A DNA stretch of 64,000 bases from Lachnospiraceae bacterium XPB1003 (GTDB taxonomy: Bacteria; Bacillota; Clostridia; Lachnospirales; Lachnospiraceae): the NCBI GenBank assembly GCA_900102065.1, contig FMVK01000003.1, forward strand, positions 62,001 to 126,000. The letters run 5' to 3'. A model generated the notes under the pieces. That model made no database searches. It had not been told where the DNA came from and saw only the letters and a list, made by a program, of their open reading frames with translations. Positions within the stretch are counted from its first letter, which is position 1, and each line of letters begins with the position of its first letter. The position numbers and the translations under genes were made by a program. Positions 32,101 to 39,371 of the stretch are shown here, in pieces.

Positions 32101-33377
32101 ACAGGGGCGCTGTGTATGAAGACTGTCAGATCAATGTGGATGTGACAGACGGATCAAAAGTTAGTGTAAATGGCGGAAAGATCGCAGGTGGTATAGTCGG
32201 CACGAATGAAGGTATATTCCTGGCAGATGTTGATCTGGATATATCCGATGGTGAAGAATATCAGATATCATCGAGCGGCGGAACTGTGGGTACAGTGATC
32301 GGAAAAAACAGCGGTACTTTCGGAAGACTTGATAAAGAAACGATCGAAATACCCAAAGGCGAAGGTAAGGTTATCCTGAAAGATACAAAAGCCAATACCG
32401 GTGCCATAGTGGGAGAAAACAGCGGACTTTGCGGATTATTAAAAGAATCTGACGGATCGTATTCGGGAGCGGATGCTGACGAATTGAAATACAGATCCGA
32501 TGTCGAGCTGAATGGAAAATATGACAAAACGGAAGGACGAGAGGGTTTTGTAGGTTATAACAAAGGCCGGATCAACAGAGTCGTTATGAATGATCCGGAG
32601 GATGATGATGACACGGATGGAGATCCGGAGGGTGATCCCGGTAATGATCAGTCTGTTTCCGGGAATCAGGTTTCCGGGAATCAGGTTTCGGGAAATCAGG
32701 CTTCGCAGCAGAATACTGATGGAGGTCAGGGAACCGACGGAGGCCAGAGTATGGGCGGAGGTCAGAGTACGGACGGCGGCCAGAGTACCGACGGAGGTCA
32801 GAGTACCGACGGAGGTCAGAGTACGGATGGCGGCCAGGGAACAGATGGAGGCCAGAGTACGGACAGTGGTCAGGGAACAGACGGCGGCCAGAGTACAGAT
32901 GGCGGCCAGGGAACAGATGGAGGCCAGAGCACAGACGGAGGCCAGAGTATAGACGGAGGCCAGAGTACGGACGGCGGTCAGAGTACGGATGGCGGTCAGA
33001 GTACGGATGGCGGTCAGAGTACGGATGGCGGTCAGAGTACGGATGGCGGCCAGAGTACGGATGGCGGCCAAAACTCAGGCGGAGGACAGAGCTCAGGCGG
33101 AGGCCAGGGAACAGACGGCGGCCAGAGTACCGACGGCGGTCAGAGTTCGGGCAGCGGTCAGAGTACCGACGGCGGCCAGAGTACCGACAGTGGTCAGAGT
33201 TCGGGCAGCGGTCAGGGTACAGATGGAGGCCAGAGTACGGACGGAGGTGACAGCTCAGGGGCGTCAGGTAATGATGGAAACTCCGGAGGAAATGATCAGG
33301 GCTCAGGCGGAAACAATGATGCAGCTCCGCCGTCCGGTGGTAATGATCCGGATCCCGATGATGATGGGAATCCGTAA
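26115..33377 (+). CDS. Giant type IV prepilin with GLUG-like repeats and Ser/Thr/Gly/Gln tail
   Basis: A 2420-residue surface protein. Its first 17 residues end in Gly17 and are followed by FTLVELIVVLAVIAIISS with Glu at +5, so it is a prepilin peptidase substrate; the next ~30 residues (GYIDKARFDKNEQNAQ) match the major pilin of the same locus (GYIDKARSEK). Residues ~60-750 are a unique region. From ~760 to ~2140 there are about 25-30 Gly-Gly units of the form VGG(A/V/L)(I/V)G spaced ~40-60 residues, as in GLUG/beta-solenoid adhesins. The end is three VSGNQ units, 30 hexapeptides TDGGQS, and an acidic tail; no LPXTG or C-terminal membrane helix. Most likely a pilus-tip adhesin. A weak site precedes ATG 26115. 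Confidence 0.9.
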   Translation: MNRTECRKSDNIRSDRGFTLVELIVVLAVIAIISSAAVLSIIGYIDKARFDKNEQNAQSVFQAAQASVNHKKSTGELEDWIKDVLMKEGAEDPYFPTNSDRNEEGSALDDIYNVNSFADFDPAGNNPGESVHMRYILNYEKGGTDAQSKALETLLGSYFYDSTVMQAAFTVEFDVEKTIGSDGLLHYNTNVYAVFYDEGRTAWDTKAMNNLSCKVPVRDSSYRRKTSLVGYYNGGMPGAVDSIFVPNMDEKMEFAELSLKNGEALELSFGAINDNMLVTGSGLYNVHYTASVFDRATDQKLADLVISEAALTKGIPTKNKPTDYSSALKFTAGSKNDGDSAVLKVGGVDRQVLYTVENLKDKKGDQITRYAATVESFALVYLHRGADDFNYDSLPYGDLSASTDFYRFPLKISYVINKDKSGNETSYVAYSIALDSMMSRDALRQAEADTAGTRTKELNYSISRLFSNKPGFDKTLAPKNIYVSMSVAADAFTDPQLAECNVTSDLPESDETKAIRALDDPVYLQADGSYKVGEHAAHRDASDGFAVVNTYFGDLSAGSMGSNETSGAAAITSFRHLYNIRFMEGFSGEVEYSIKRDLNWYKYADGKYTSDIRVYDVVSDKTYLDYNSPVGRNAKTASEAKLVSWPALVKLPENQKIIAAENTLIGDSEDKTSVIRNVQMRRKSFMSTDKGLGFVCENDGKILNLRCENFMLTLDETVDGAVSDVNNADNKVLSLINKGTFNRDSKMTALDGKIYGKVPVGGLVGLNKGVIGDGSGASDEASNTVRMSNVSVLTGHWKGTDYYLFPDFTAVGGVVGEHASSASAYGLISTEGYYAVAGCNRVGGIIGAAYAGIDAYLINDDTKSTDTAAVDFSSVDSFIIGRNIVGGAVGYMKDGYFAQNVSQPVYSCDDAGVVSFTEADTDRYGIYVNLSSGSYIRQAGKPSDGTGGAVGKIENHTAGKILSIKTVNAGCILNDGDATSKYVSGTVGFLNGGSASLIFINAGNSGGIGTKDGQTAYDGSTAFDGKSYAAAAGIAYISDFGDDNSKFVINVNNSGFLYGGTNKANQHAGVGLAVGALDSSASPMFIVRAVNSGHIYADDSVNNQANDQFWKTGGTAEFGVGGAIGFARSLGSSHIYAEHSDNSILEAGGNNVGGAVGCILNDAKGSGVSDAFTVTSVLKSGTVIKTKGINIGGCIGNIWGQGDYCLLRTRVEGDAIIRGYKNVGGVSGRGQQGASAEGAYAYLQGVPSAPKLTLNAINSNNNKYEANNNINAGGVIGVAGGRGTYTTTVIGPSQNGSDDLVLDMKAHSNVGGLVGTLYLCELEGATPNYHNCETPAFSISLRPESSVAADPNGQYVGGAIGVVCDSRNSFANGYAADLISDITVNIPAGRTNTDAMISGKNNLGGAVGAVFARGMGGSVNAVIDSPYAIKGTTWVGGAIGTLSLSGSGDNGTVRAVINAADSVSANNEAGGCIGQMVGLGIAGTPATLKSVETVIGDEASIVEFSPITGNNSIGGSIGLLKGNVKLGSASTTVNTTGNLIKSVKGNQKYFGGVVGRMTEGCIIDDAQLKGKAETAKLVTDAGYVGGIAGAVEAGCTVSDMLGEVPVDIEGSYDVSGYVGYLSGGTLGSSGKTLDIKNIKTVKATSAGEKQKYGTGSLVGVIDNSGIVKWDKVSVTLAEGSNVEGGFNTGGLIGQIQTGSVTSNMDTHFAGGRVKTQKGGMGGVIGGMFGGEATGWLSTYIESEYSTSDPEYSALAGSTKGNECKGVGGVIGQMGDQKTDAGKVVNIYVNTMVLRFEEDFALLSGTSSVGGVLGQCETINGRIDNITVKSMDEQTTYNFVIKPTVKTAFDVGGLIGYMLSPLPDDLKALNIDITVEADHYVGGWIGGFDGTLKGDYDVEGVKSVTGRLGVGGVIGGMGVFNNGGQIDGTINVNLDGATIKSTSEGGVGGVIGFMGNPENVKTSSIESKINGKINVTLSDTEIIGVSNAGGVIGLIKNRGAVYEDCQINVDVTDGSKVSVNGGKIAGGIVGTNEGIFLADVDLDISDGEEYQISSSGGTVGTVIGKNSGTFGRLDKETIEIPKGEGKVILKDTKANTGAIVGENSGLCGLLKESDGSYSGADADELKYRSDVELNGKYDKTEGREGFVGYNKGRINRVVMNDPEDDDDTDGDPEGDPGNDQSVSGNQVSGNQVSGNQASQQNTDGGQGTDGGQSMGGGQSTDGGQSTDGGQSTDGGQSTDGGQGTDGGQSTDSGQGTDGGQSTDGGQGTDGGQSTDGGQSIDGGQSTDGGQSTDGGQSTDGGQSTDGGQSTDGGQSTDGGQNSGGGQSSGGGQGTDGGQSTDGGQSSGSGQSTDGGQSTDSGQSSGSGQGTDGGQSTDGGDSSGASGNDGNSGGNDQGSGGNNDAAPPSGGNDPDPDDDGNP
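32655..32699 (+). repeat. Three 15-bp units (VSGNQ) in the giant prepilin
   Basis: Three near-identical 15-base units coding VSGNQ directly before the hexapeptide array. Confidence 0.85.
32715..33254 (+). repeat. Array of 30 tandem 18-bp units in the giant prepilin
   Basis: Exactly 540 bases, 30 units of 18 bp coding mostly TDGGQS, with variants TDGGQG, SGGGQS, SGSGQS, TDSGQG, MGGGQS and IDGGQS. Units in the middle (about 32960-33065) are almost identical in DNA, suggesting recent slippage or unequal recombination. Length change in whole units keeps the reading frame. Confidence 0.95.
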
Positions 33378-33456
33378 TGATCTTTGAACCGGAAGGAATT
33401 AAAATCAGTTTGGTTTACAGAACGTTGTTAACAAAAAAGTAGTATAATATATATAT
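33378..33456 (+). promoter_or_regulatory. AT-rich gap with TATAAT just before the next start codon
   Basis: TATAAT at 33443-33448 ends 8 bases before the ATG at 33457. TTGTTA (33425-33430) has only a 12-base spacer and TTTACA (33414-33419) a 23-base one, so a normal promoter is not clear. Confidence 0.3.
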
Positions 33457-33924
33457 ATGGGTGAGGGAACCGTATTTGAAAGAGAATCTGTTGCGAACAG
33501 AGCAGGAAAGTATATTCTCCTGCTGCTTGTTATTATTGTTGTCGTTGGCGGATTTATTACCTGGGCCCGTATCAGCGCAGGCAGCCATAATGCAATGCAG
33601 GAAGCAAGGGGCGTAAGGGCCGCTATGAAGCTGGTGAGCATTGAATACTATGGCGGGGACGGTTCTATTTATGATCGCAGTTCCTATGACGGAATGGCAA
33701 AAGGTGCTGCGGATATGATACGTACAATGGCATATGCAGACGGTGAGATAGAGCTCAGGGCCTGGGATGAAGTTAACAACGTGCCCATAGCATTTACCTA
33801 CCGTAAGGATCCGTATGTTATTGAATTCCGGAGGGTGGGAGATCCACAGGATCCGGATGATGTATGGGATGTATACTACGCTTTTCATCTTATGAAATAT
33901 ACTACGGAATTTGAAGCAAAGTAA
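33457..33924 (+). CDS. Single-TM pilus-locus protein of unknown function
   Basis: A 155-residue protein with one N-terminal membrane helix (KYILLLLVIIVVVGGFITW, ~18-36) preceded by a polar leader without the Gly/Phe prepilin motif. The rest (AGSHNAMQEARGVRAAMKLVSIEYYG...) begins helical, like the spine of pilins, and ends beta-rich. It could be a pilin-like subunit with a non-cleaved leader or a pilus platform part. The ATG at 33457 lacks a Shine-Dalgarno site, and in-frame stops upstream (TAA at 33445) exclude a longer protein. It sits between the giant prepilin and pilC, so a pilus role is inferred from place. Confidence 0.75.
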   Translation: MGEGTVFERESVANRAGKYILLLLVIIVVVGGFITWARISAGSHNAMQEARGVRAAMKLVSIEYYGGDGSIYDRSSYDGMAKGAADMIRTMAYADGEIELRAWDEVNNVPIAFTYRKDPYVIEFRRVGDPQDPDDVWDVYYAFHLMKYTTEFEAK

Positions 33925-33963
33925 CTGTTAACTGTATAGAGGCTTGCAATCGGGGGAGAACAA

Positions 33964-35160
33964 ATGCCTGAATACAGATACCAAGCGCAGGATAGCAAAG
34001 GGGCAAATGTCCGGGGCAAAATGAATGCCGTGGATGAGGCTGACCTGCAGAAAAAACTTCATAATCAGGGAGTGATGCTTCTCGAGGCAAAGCCTTCCAA
34101 AAAGAAGATCACTCTGAAACCTCTTAAGAAAAGTGAACTAGCGACATTTTGTACGGAGATGGGGACCATGACTCAGGCGGGCGTTCCGTTAGTACGTTCG
34201 CTGGAGATCTTAGCGGAAAATGAGTCAATTACACCGTATGAGAAATCGCTTTATACAGAACTGCGTGACAGAGTGGTGCAGGGTATTGCTCTGTCCACCA
34301 CAATGGAACGTCTCTATCCTGCATTCCCGCCGTTGCTGATCTATATGTTCAAAGCGGCGGAGTCATCAGGCAACATGGATGTTACGGCTCTTAATCTTGC
34401 CGATCAGTATACCAGAGAAAATCAGCTGGAAGAGAATACGAAAAGCGCTCTGGTTTATCCAAAGATCCTCATTGCACTTATCATAGGTGTTGTTCTTGTA
34501 ATATTCGGTTTTGTCATGCCGAAGTTTCAGGAACTCTTCGATCAGATGCCCAGTCTTCCACTGACTACGCGTCTTCTTATGTGGTTCAGCGATTTTGTGT
34601 CGGGGCACTGGCTGGCCATAATAATCAGTATCGCACTCTTCCTCTTCTTTGCAAGGATCCTGTTGCGTATCCCTGCCATAAGGATGGTGGCCGATACGAT
34701 CAAGACCAAAGCTCCCTTGGTAGGAAAGTTAAATAAGACTATTTATTCTGCAAGGTTTGCAAGAACACTCAGCTCCCTGTATTCGGCGGGTATTCCGGTG
34801 GACCGTTGTATCGTCATAGCAAAACAGACCATCGGAAATATGTACGTGGAGAGCCAGTTTGAGAATGTTACCAAGGCTATACAGGCCGGTGAAGCTTTGT
34901 CTGATGCGATTGACAAGGTGGACGGCTTTATTAAGAAACTGCCTTCGGTTATCAGAGTGGGAGAAGAGACCGGCATGCTCGACAAGATGCTGGTGTCGAT
35001 CGCAAATGATCTGGATTTCAAATCCGCACAGGCACTTTCAAGACTAGTGAAGTATATTGAGCCTGTTACCATAGTTATCATGGCTGTGGTAGTCGGCTTT
35101 GTAATGATAGGTGTCATTACCCCTATATATCAGTCCTATGCAGCTATCGGTGCGGGCTGA
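33964..35160 (+). CDS. pilC: Type IV pilus inner-membrane platform protein PilC (GspF family)
   Basis: Platform protein that links the assembly ATPase to the growing pilus. 398 residues with two GspF/PilC domains, each with the typical TQAGVPLVRSLEIL (first) and YSAGIPVDRCIVIAKQTIGN (second) lead, and three membrane helices near ~165-190, ~215-235 and ~370-395. The N-terminal PEYRYQAQDSKGANVRGKM is the usual opening of the family. GGGGGAG precedes ATG 33964. It is followed 27 bases later by the PilM/PilN fusion. Confidence 0.95.
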   Translation: MPEYRYQAQDSKGANVRGKMNAVDEADLQKKLHNQGVMLLEAKPSKKKITLKPLKKSELATFCTEMGTMTQAGVPLVRSLEILAENESITPYEKSLYTELRDRVVQGIALSTTMERLYPAFPPLLIYMFKAAESSGNMDVTALNLADQYTRENQLEENTKSALVYPKILIALIIGVVLVIFGFVMPKFQELFDQMPSLPLTTRLLMWFSDFVSGHWLAIIISIALFLFFARILLRIPAIRMVADTIKTKAPLVGKLNKTIYSARFARTLSSLYSAGIPVDRCIVIAKQTIGNMYVESQFENVTKAIQAGEALSDAIDKVDGFIKKLPSVIRVGEETGMLDKMLVSIANDLDFKSAQALSRLVKYIEPVTIVIMAVVVGFVMIGVITPIYQSYAAIGAG

Positions 35161-35187
35161 GAACAATAAAGGGCATTGGGAGGAGAT

Positions 35188-36639
35188 ATGTCGGTAAGCG
35201 TATTTTTATCCAACAGGAGCATACAGGTCGTAATAGGAGATGGCCGGAGCAAAAGAGCGAAGATAGAACGTTTTTTTGAAGATGACGTTCCGGAAGGTAC
35301 TCTGTTAAACGGTACCGTCATAAATGAAAAGGCGCTGGAAGATACTATCAGAGGGGCCTGGAGCAAGCACGGGATCAAAGAAAGAAATGTCGATCTGGTA
35401 CTGAACAGCCCTCATCTTATGGCCAGAAGGATAGAGATGCCGTGCCTTTCCGGAAATAAGGCTACGCATTATATCACGAATGAGGCGGATGAAAAAGAAA
35501 TCGCAAGATTTTCGGATCCTGTGATCGGATGGTATCCCCTTGTTAAAAATAAAAAGACGCAGAATGTTGTGTCCGAGACCGCTGAGAAGGAATTCATCGA
35601 AACATATATCAAGATATTCGGTGCGGTAGGCATCAGGCTGAATTCCATTCATAACGGAATAAATCTCGCGGTAAACATGATGCAGACCCAGGTGGGGCGC
35701 AGTACCGTGGTCTATATGATCCTTGACGGCATGACACTTACTACCATGCTTTTTACAGGTGGGGCTTATTTCAATAACTTAGGTACACGTGTTTATTCAC
35801 AGCCCGGGACTATCGAATTCGCAGGCGAGATCAGGAATGCGGTATCTTCTATCAGACAGTTCGCAACAGCACAGCATATAGAGGAACCTATAAGTGATAT
35901 TTATGTTGCGGGACTTAATGCAGATGAAATGAACTCACTTATAGCAGAGATGCAGGGGTATCCGTTGGCGGATGTCATCAAGCCGATAGTATGTCCACCT
36001 AATGTTTCAATGAGGTCCGGACGTGAAAAGTTCGGCTCATTCATTTTCTCTTTTGCGGGACTTTTCGATACCGTGGGCGGTGTCACTCTTCTCGAAGCGC
36101 TCAAGAAAAGTTCGGCTAAATACGAATCCAAAAAGAATGTTCTCAAGGTTGTAATACCTTACGTAATTGTTTCACTGCTCTTATTGATCGCGTCGGCCTC
36201 CGTACTGGTGTTGATGCTGAAAAAGGCGGCAGATCTCGCAGCACTGCAGATGTATAATGCCGATGAGTCTGTGCTTGAAGATGCAGCAGAATATAATGAG
36301 CTGGTTGAAGATGCTGCTTTGTTAGGTCGCGCACAGGGCAGTGCCGATCTTCTTAAGGAGTATATAGATTCATATCCGAAGCCTGATTCGAATGTAAATA
36401 AGACCATCAGTCTGGCTGCAAGGGATGAAAACGTAGAAGTTTCTTATGATTCCTACAATGCTTCCACCGGTCTTCTTAATCTTGTTGCTACTGCAGGTAC
36501 AGTTGAGAAGATCAATAAGTTCATAGCCAATCTGATGGCTCAGGACATTTTTGAGAAGGTGGACTATACGGGCTATACATATAACGAAGAGGATAATACC
36601 TGGTCCATTAATGTGACATGTACTCTTGCAGAGGGATAG
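35188..36639 (+). CDS. PilM-PilN fusion protein of the type IV pilus
   Basis: In most systems PilM (actin-like, cytoplasmic) and PilN (one-TM) are separate proteins that interact. Here a single 483-residue chain holds both. Residues 1-~300 have the actin-like opening (MSVSVFLSNRSIQVVIGDG) and the YMILDGMTLTTMLFTGG nucleotide-fold segment of PilM. A membrane helix at ~320-345 (VVIPYVIVSLLLLIASASV) is followed by a coiled coil and a ferredoxin-like end as in PilN. GGAGG at 35180-35184 fits ATG 35188; the in-frame TTG at 35176 is less likely. PilO follows after 49 bases. Confidence 0.88.
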   Translation: MSVSVFLSNRSIQVVIGDGRSKRAKIERFFEDDVPEGTLLNGTVINEKALEDTIRGAWSKHGIKERNVDLVLNSPHLMARRIEMPCLSGNKATHYITNEADEKEIARFSDPVIGWYPLVKNKKTQNVVSETAEKEFIETYIKIFGAVGIRLNSIHNGINLAVNMMQTQVGRSTVVYMILDGMTLTTMLFTGGAYFNNLGTRVYSQPGTIEFAGEIRNAVSSIRQFATAQHIEEPISDIYVAGLNADEMNSLIAEMQGYPLADVIKPIVCPPNVSMRSGREKFGSFIFSFAGLFDTVGGVTLLEALKKSSAKYESKKNVLKVVIPYVIVSLLLLIASASVLVLMLKKAADLAALQMYNADESVLEDAAEYNELVEDAALLGRAQGSADLLKEYIDSYPKPDSNVNKTISLAARDENVEVSYDSYNASTGLLNLVATAGTVEKINKFIANLMAQDIFEKVDYTGYTYNEEDNTWSINVTCTLAEG

Positions 36640-36688
36640 TATGAAGGAAAGTGCCGAAGAGTAGATACTCTTCTCGGAGGGAGAAAAA

Positions 36689-37495
36689 ATGGAAACTAAG
36701 ATCACGGAGCGGGACAAAAAACTGCTTTATATTCTGGGATTTATCGTTATAGTATTTATTTTCGGCTGGATCATCATGCGGCCTATGTTCGTTACGATAA
36801 AAAAGACGGAAAAATCCATTACGGCTGCGGAAAATCTCAAGCGCCAGAATGAACTCAAGGTTTCCGGAGTACGCAGCGCAGGAACAGTGGTGGAGCGTTT
36901 TCGGGCTGATCTTGATGAATCCATGGCAGATTATTACACGCTTATGGACAGCTCAGAGATAGATAAGCTGATCACGTCATACGTTCTGGGAAAGGGGCTT
37001 TATGCCAAGGATCTTGTGATCTCCATGCCGAAGCACACGGTTGATGAGCTGCCTTACGCATATTCGGAAGCGGCGATTAAGGCAGCAAGACTTCAGGCAA
37101 TAGCGGATAACGGATCGTCTTATGATGATTCCGTGAGTGCGGATACGGCTATGGGAGAGGTTTTTGAATATTCGGAGTCTCCTCTGGAGGCATATACGGA
37201 TGCCAAGAAGGATGTTTCGAGTACACGTTCGGCAGGAGTATATTGCGCCGATATCAAGATAGTAATGACAGGTGATCCGGATAAAGAACAGGCACTTCTT
37301 GATGAGGTTATGTACATGCCGTCGGTAAGACTTACCGGATTTGCATGGGACGATATGGCTCCGGTTGCCGTGACTGATGAGGAAGGTGTGACGGAGATCG
37401 TTGAAACTAACGACAAACAGCTTACGGTAATGCTGAATCTGTATATGTATGACAGCGGATCTGCAGGCATGGCACCGCTTGATGATGATGACTGA
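36689..37495 (+). CDS. PilO-like type IV pilus alignment protein
   Basis: A 268-residue bitopic protein. A short cytoplasmic N-terminus precedes one membrane helix (LLYILGFIVIVFIFGWIIM, ~13-32), then a coiled coil (VTIKKTEKSITAAENLKRQ) and a large outer domain. This layout, after PilM/PilN and before PilB, fits PilO, which pairs with PilN to form the periplasm-side (here outer-face) ring. Sequence similarity to PilO is low, so the call rests on topology and order. GGGAGG in front of ATG 36689 is strong. Confidence 0.72.
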   Translation: METKITERDKKLLYILGFIVIVFIFGWIIMRPMFVTIKKTEKSITAAENLKRQNELKVSGVRSAGTVVERFRADLDESMADYYTLMDSSEIDKLITSYVLGKGLYAKDLVISMPKHTVDELPYAYSEAAIKAARLQAIADNGSSYDDSVSADTAMGEVFEYSESPLEAYTDAKKDVSSTRSAGVYCADIKIVMTGDPDKEQALLDEVMYMPSVRLTGFAWDDMAPVAVTDEEGVTEIVETNDKQLTVMLNLYMYDSGSAGMAPLDDDD

Positions 37496-37532
37496 GTCCT
37501 AATTTTAAGAATATCGTACGGGGGAGTGATCA

Positions 37533-39221
37533 ATGGATAATAAAGCGATAAAGGAAATACGATTAGGCGACCTGATGGTCAGTGCCGGTTATATAACCGA
37601 TGATCAGTTGGGCGAGGCACTCGCACTGCAGAAGCAGGACAGGTCAAAGCGTATAGGACAGATCCTTATAGAGCAGGGCTATGTATCGGAAAGGCAGATG
37701 CTTACAGCTCTTGCCGATCGTCTGCAGACCAGTCTTATCGATATATCCACTTATCCTGTAGATGAGGATGCGGTAAATACCATACCGGTGCAGATGGCTC
37801 AGCACTATCTCATGTTGCCCGTGGCTATTCACGACGGCGTGCTGACAGTGGCACTTAACGATCCGCTTAATCTGTATGCGCTTGAAGATATCAGACAGAC
37901 CAGCGGTATGAACGTTAATACGCTACTTGCTGAGGCTGAACCTCTTAAAAATGCCATCACTTATCATTATGCGGCAGTAAAGACCAGACGTGCTGCAGCA
38001 AATGCCAGTGAGAATGCAACCACCAGTGATACACAGGAAGTAATCATAGATGCAGGCGTGAGTGCTGATGATGCTCCTATCATAAATCTGGTCAATTCAC
38101 TTCTTGATAAGGCGTATCAGGACGGAGCGTCCGATGTACATATCGAACCTTTTGAAAAGGAGATCCTTGTGCGCCTGCGTACCGACGGTGTACTGCTCAA
38201 TTACATGACTCTCAATAAAAACGTACAGGGTGCGCTTGTTGCCCGTATCAAGATCATGGGAGAGCTTGATATCGCAGAACGCCGTGTTCCCCAGGACGGA
38301 CATTTCCGTATCAGGATCAGAGAACAGATAGTCAATGTCCGTGTCAGCGTGATCCCCACCGTATTCGGTGAAAAGGTGGTAATGCGAATACTTGCATCCA
38401 ATTCCGAGATAGACAGGAGCGAGACCTTCGGTATGTCTCCCGAAAACTATCAGAAGTTTTCCAAGATGTTAAAGTCTCCCAACGGACTTATCTATATTAC
38501 GGGACCTACGGGATCAGGTAAGACCACGACTCTTTACATGGCACTGGGATCGCTTTCCACGAAACCTGTAAATATCTCCACTATCGAAGATCCTGTGGAA
38601 AAAAATCTGCCTCATTTAAATCAGATGCAGGTTCATCCCATGGCGGGACTTACATTTGAGGTTGGACTCAGGGCACTGCTCAGACAGGACCCGGATGTCA
38701 TCATGGTGGGTGAGACCAGAGACCCGGAAACAGCAAGCATATCATTACGAGCTGCTATAACAGGTCACCTGGTACTTTCAACGCTTCATACAAATGATGC
38801 GACATCTACCATAATCAGACTTATTGATATGGGCGCAGAACCTTATCTTTTATCTTCTGCACTTGTAGGTGCTGTGGCACAGCGTCTTATGAGGAAAGTA
38901 TGTCCCTACTGCAGTCAGGTAACAGGACTGGATGAGTCGGAGATCGCTTTCATAGGAAAGGATATTCCTACGGCCAGAAGAGCCTGCGGATGCGCGAAAT
39001 GCCACAATACAGGATACTCGGGACGAATCGCGGTTCATGAAGTGCTGGTTGCAGACAAAACCGTGAGAAATATGATCACTTCAGGTGCGACTGCAAATGA
39101 GATAACCAATTACGCCATCGAGTACCAGGGAATGGAAACCATTAAGCAGGCCGGAATGAGACTGGTGGAAGAGGGGATCACCACCATGGAAGAACTGCAG
39201 AGGATCGCATATAACGACTGA
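37533..39221 (+). CDS. pilB: Type IV pilus assembly ATPase PilB (with MshEN N-terminus)
   Basis: Extension ATPase, 562 residues. The N-terminal ~70 residues have two copies of the MshEN pattern: RLGDLMVSAGYITDDQLGEA and KRIGQILIEQGYVSERQML, the motif that binds c-di-GMP in MshE and some PilB proteins. Walker A GPTGSGKT is at ~323-330, the Asp box and VGETRDPETA follow, and a four-Cys zinc region (CPYC...CGCAKC) is near residue 455-490. GGGGGAG precedes ATG 37533. No PilT gene is in the window, so the pilus may not retract or PilT is elsewhere. Confidence 0.95.
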   Translation: MDNKAIKEIRLGDLMVSAGYITDDQLGEALALQKQDRSKRIGQILIEQGYVSERQMLTALADRLQTSLIDISTYPVDEDAVNTIPVQMAQHYLMLPVAIHDGVLTVALNDPLNLYALEDIRQTSGMNVNTLLAEAEPLKNAITYHYAAVKTRRAAANASENATTSDTQEVIIDAGVSADDAPIINLVNSLLDKAYQDGASDVHIEPFEKEILVRLRTDGVLLNYMTLNKNVQGALVARIKIMGELDIAERRVPQDGHFRIRIREQIVNVRVSVIPTVFGEKVVMRILASNSEIDRSETFGMSPENYQKFSKMLKSPNGLIYITGPTGSGKTTTLYMALGSLSTKPVNISTIEDPVEKNLPHLNQMQVHPMAGLTFEVGLRALLRQDPDVIMVGETRDPETASISLRAAITGHLVLSTLHTNDATSTIIRLIDMGAEPYLLSSALVGAVAQRLMRKVCPYCSQVTGLDESEIAFIGKDIPTARRACGCAKCHNTGYSGRIAVHEVLVADKTVRNMITSGATANEITNYAIEYQGMETIKQAGMRLVEEGITTMEELQRIAYND

Positions 39222-39275
39222 TAAAATGGTATTAAAAAAAATACTGTTTTTATATAAAAAATTTGCATAAAGGGT

Positions 39276-39305
39276 TTGAAATCGGTATGTTCTGTCCGAT
39301 ATAAT
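39276..39305 (+). promoter_or_regulatory. Promoter of the major pilin gene
   Basis: TTGAAA (39276-39281), 18-base spacer, TATAAT (39300-39305). A ~60-base leader follows. This gives the abundant pilin its own transcript. Confidence 0.8.
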
Positions 39306-39371
39306 AGTCATAGAGAGAGCAAAAAGCTCAATCCAAAAAAGAATAAAAAACTGCTCAAGGGGGTAATAAAA

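Noticed and set aside
32439-33071. Long minus-strand ORF over the repeat region
   Set aside because: It is the mirror of the 18-bp repeat array (TLTAIR-type repeats) and has no ribosome site; the + frame is clearly the coding one.
32715-33254. CRISPR-like regular repeats
   Set aside because: Units are contiguous 18-bp coding repeats without spacers, and no cas genes are present.
32590-33387. Additional + strand frames over the repeat region
   Set aside because: They are out-of-frame readings of the same repeats (Arg/Val/Ala-rich) and would disrupt the giant prepilin gene.
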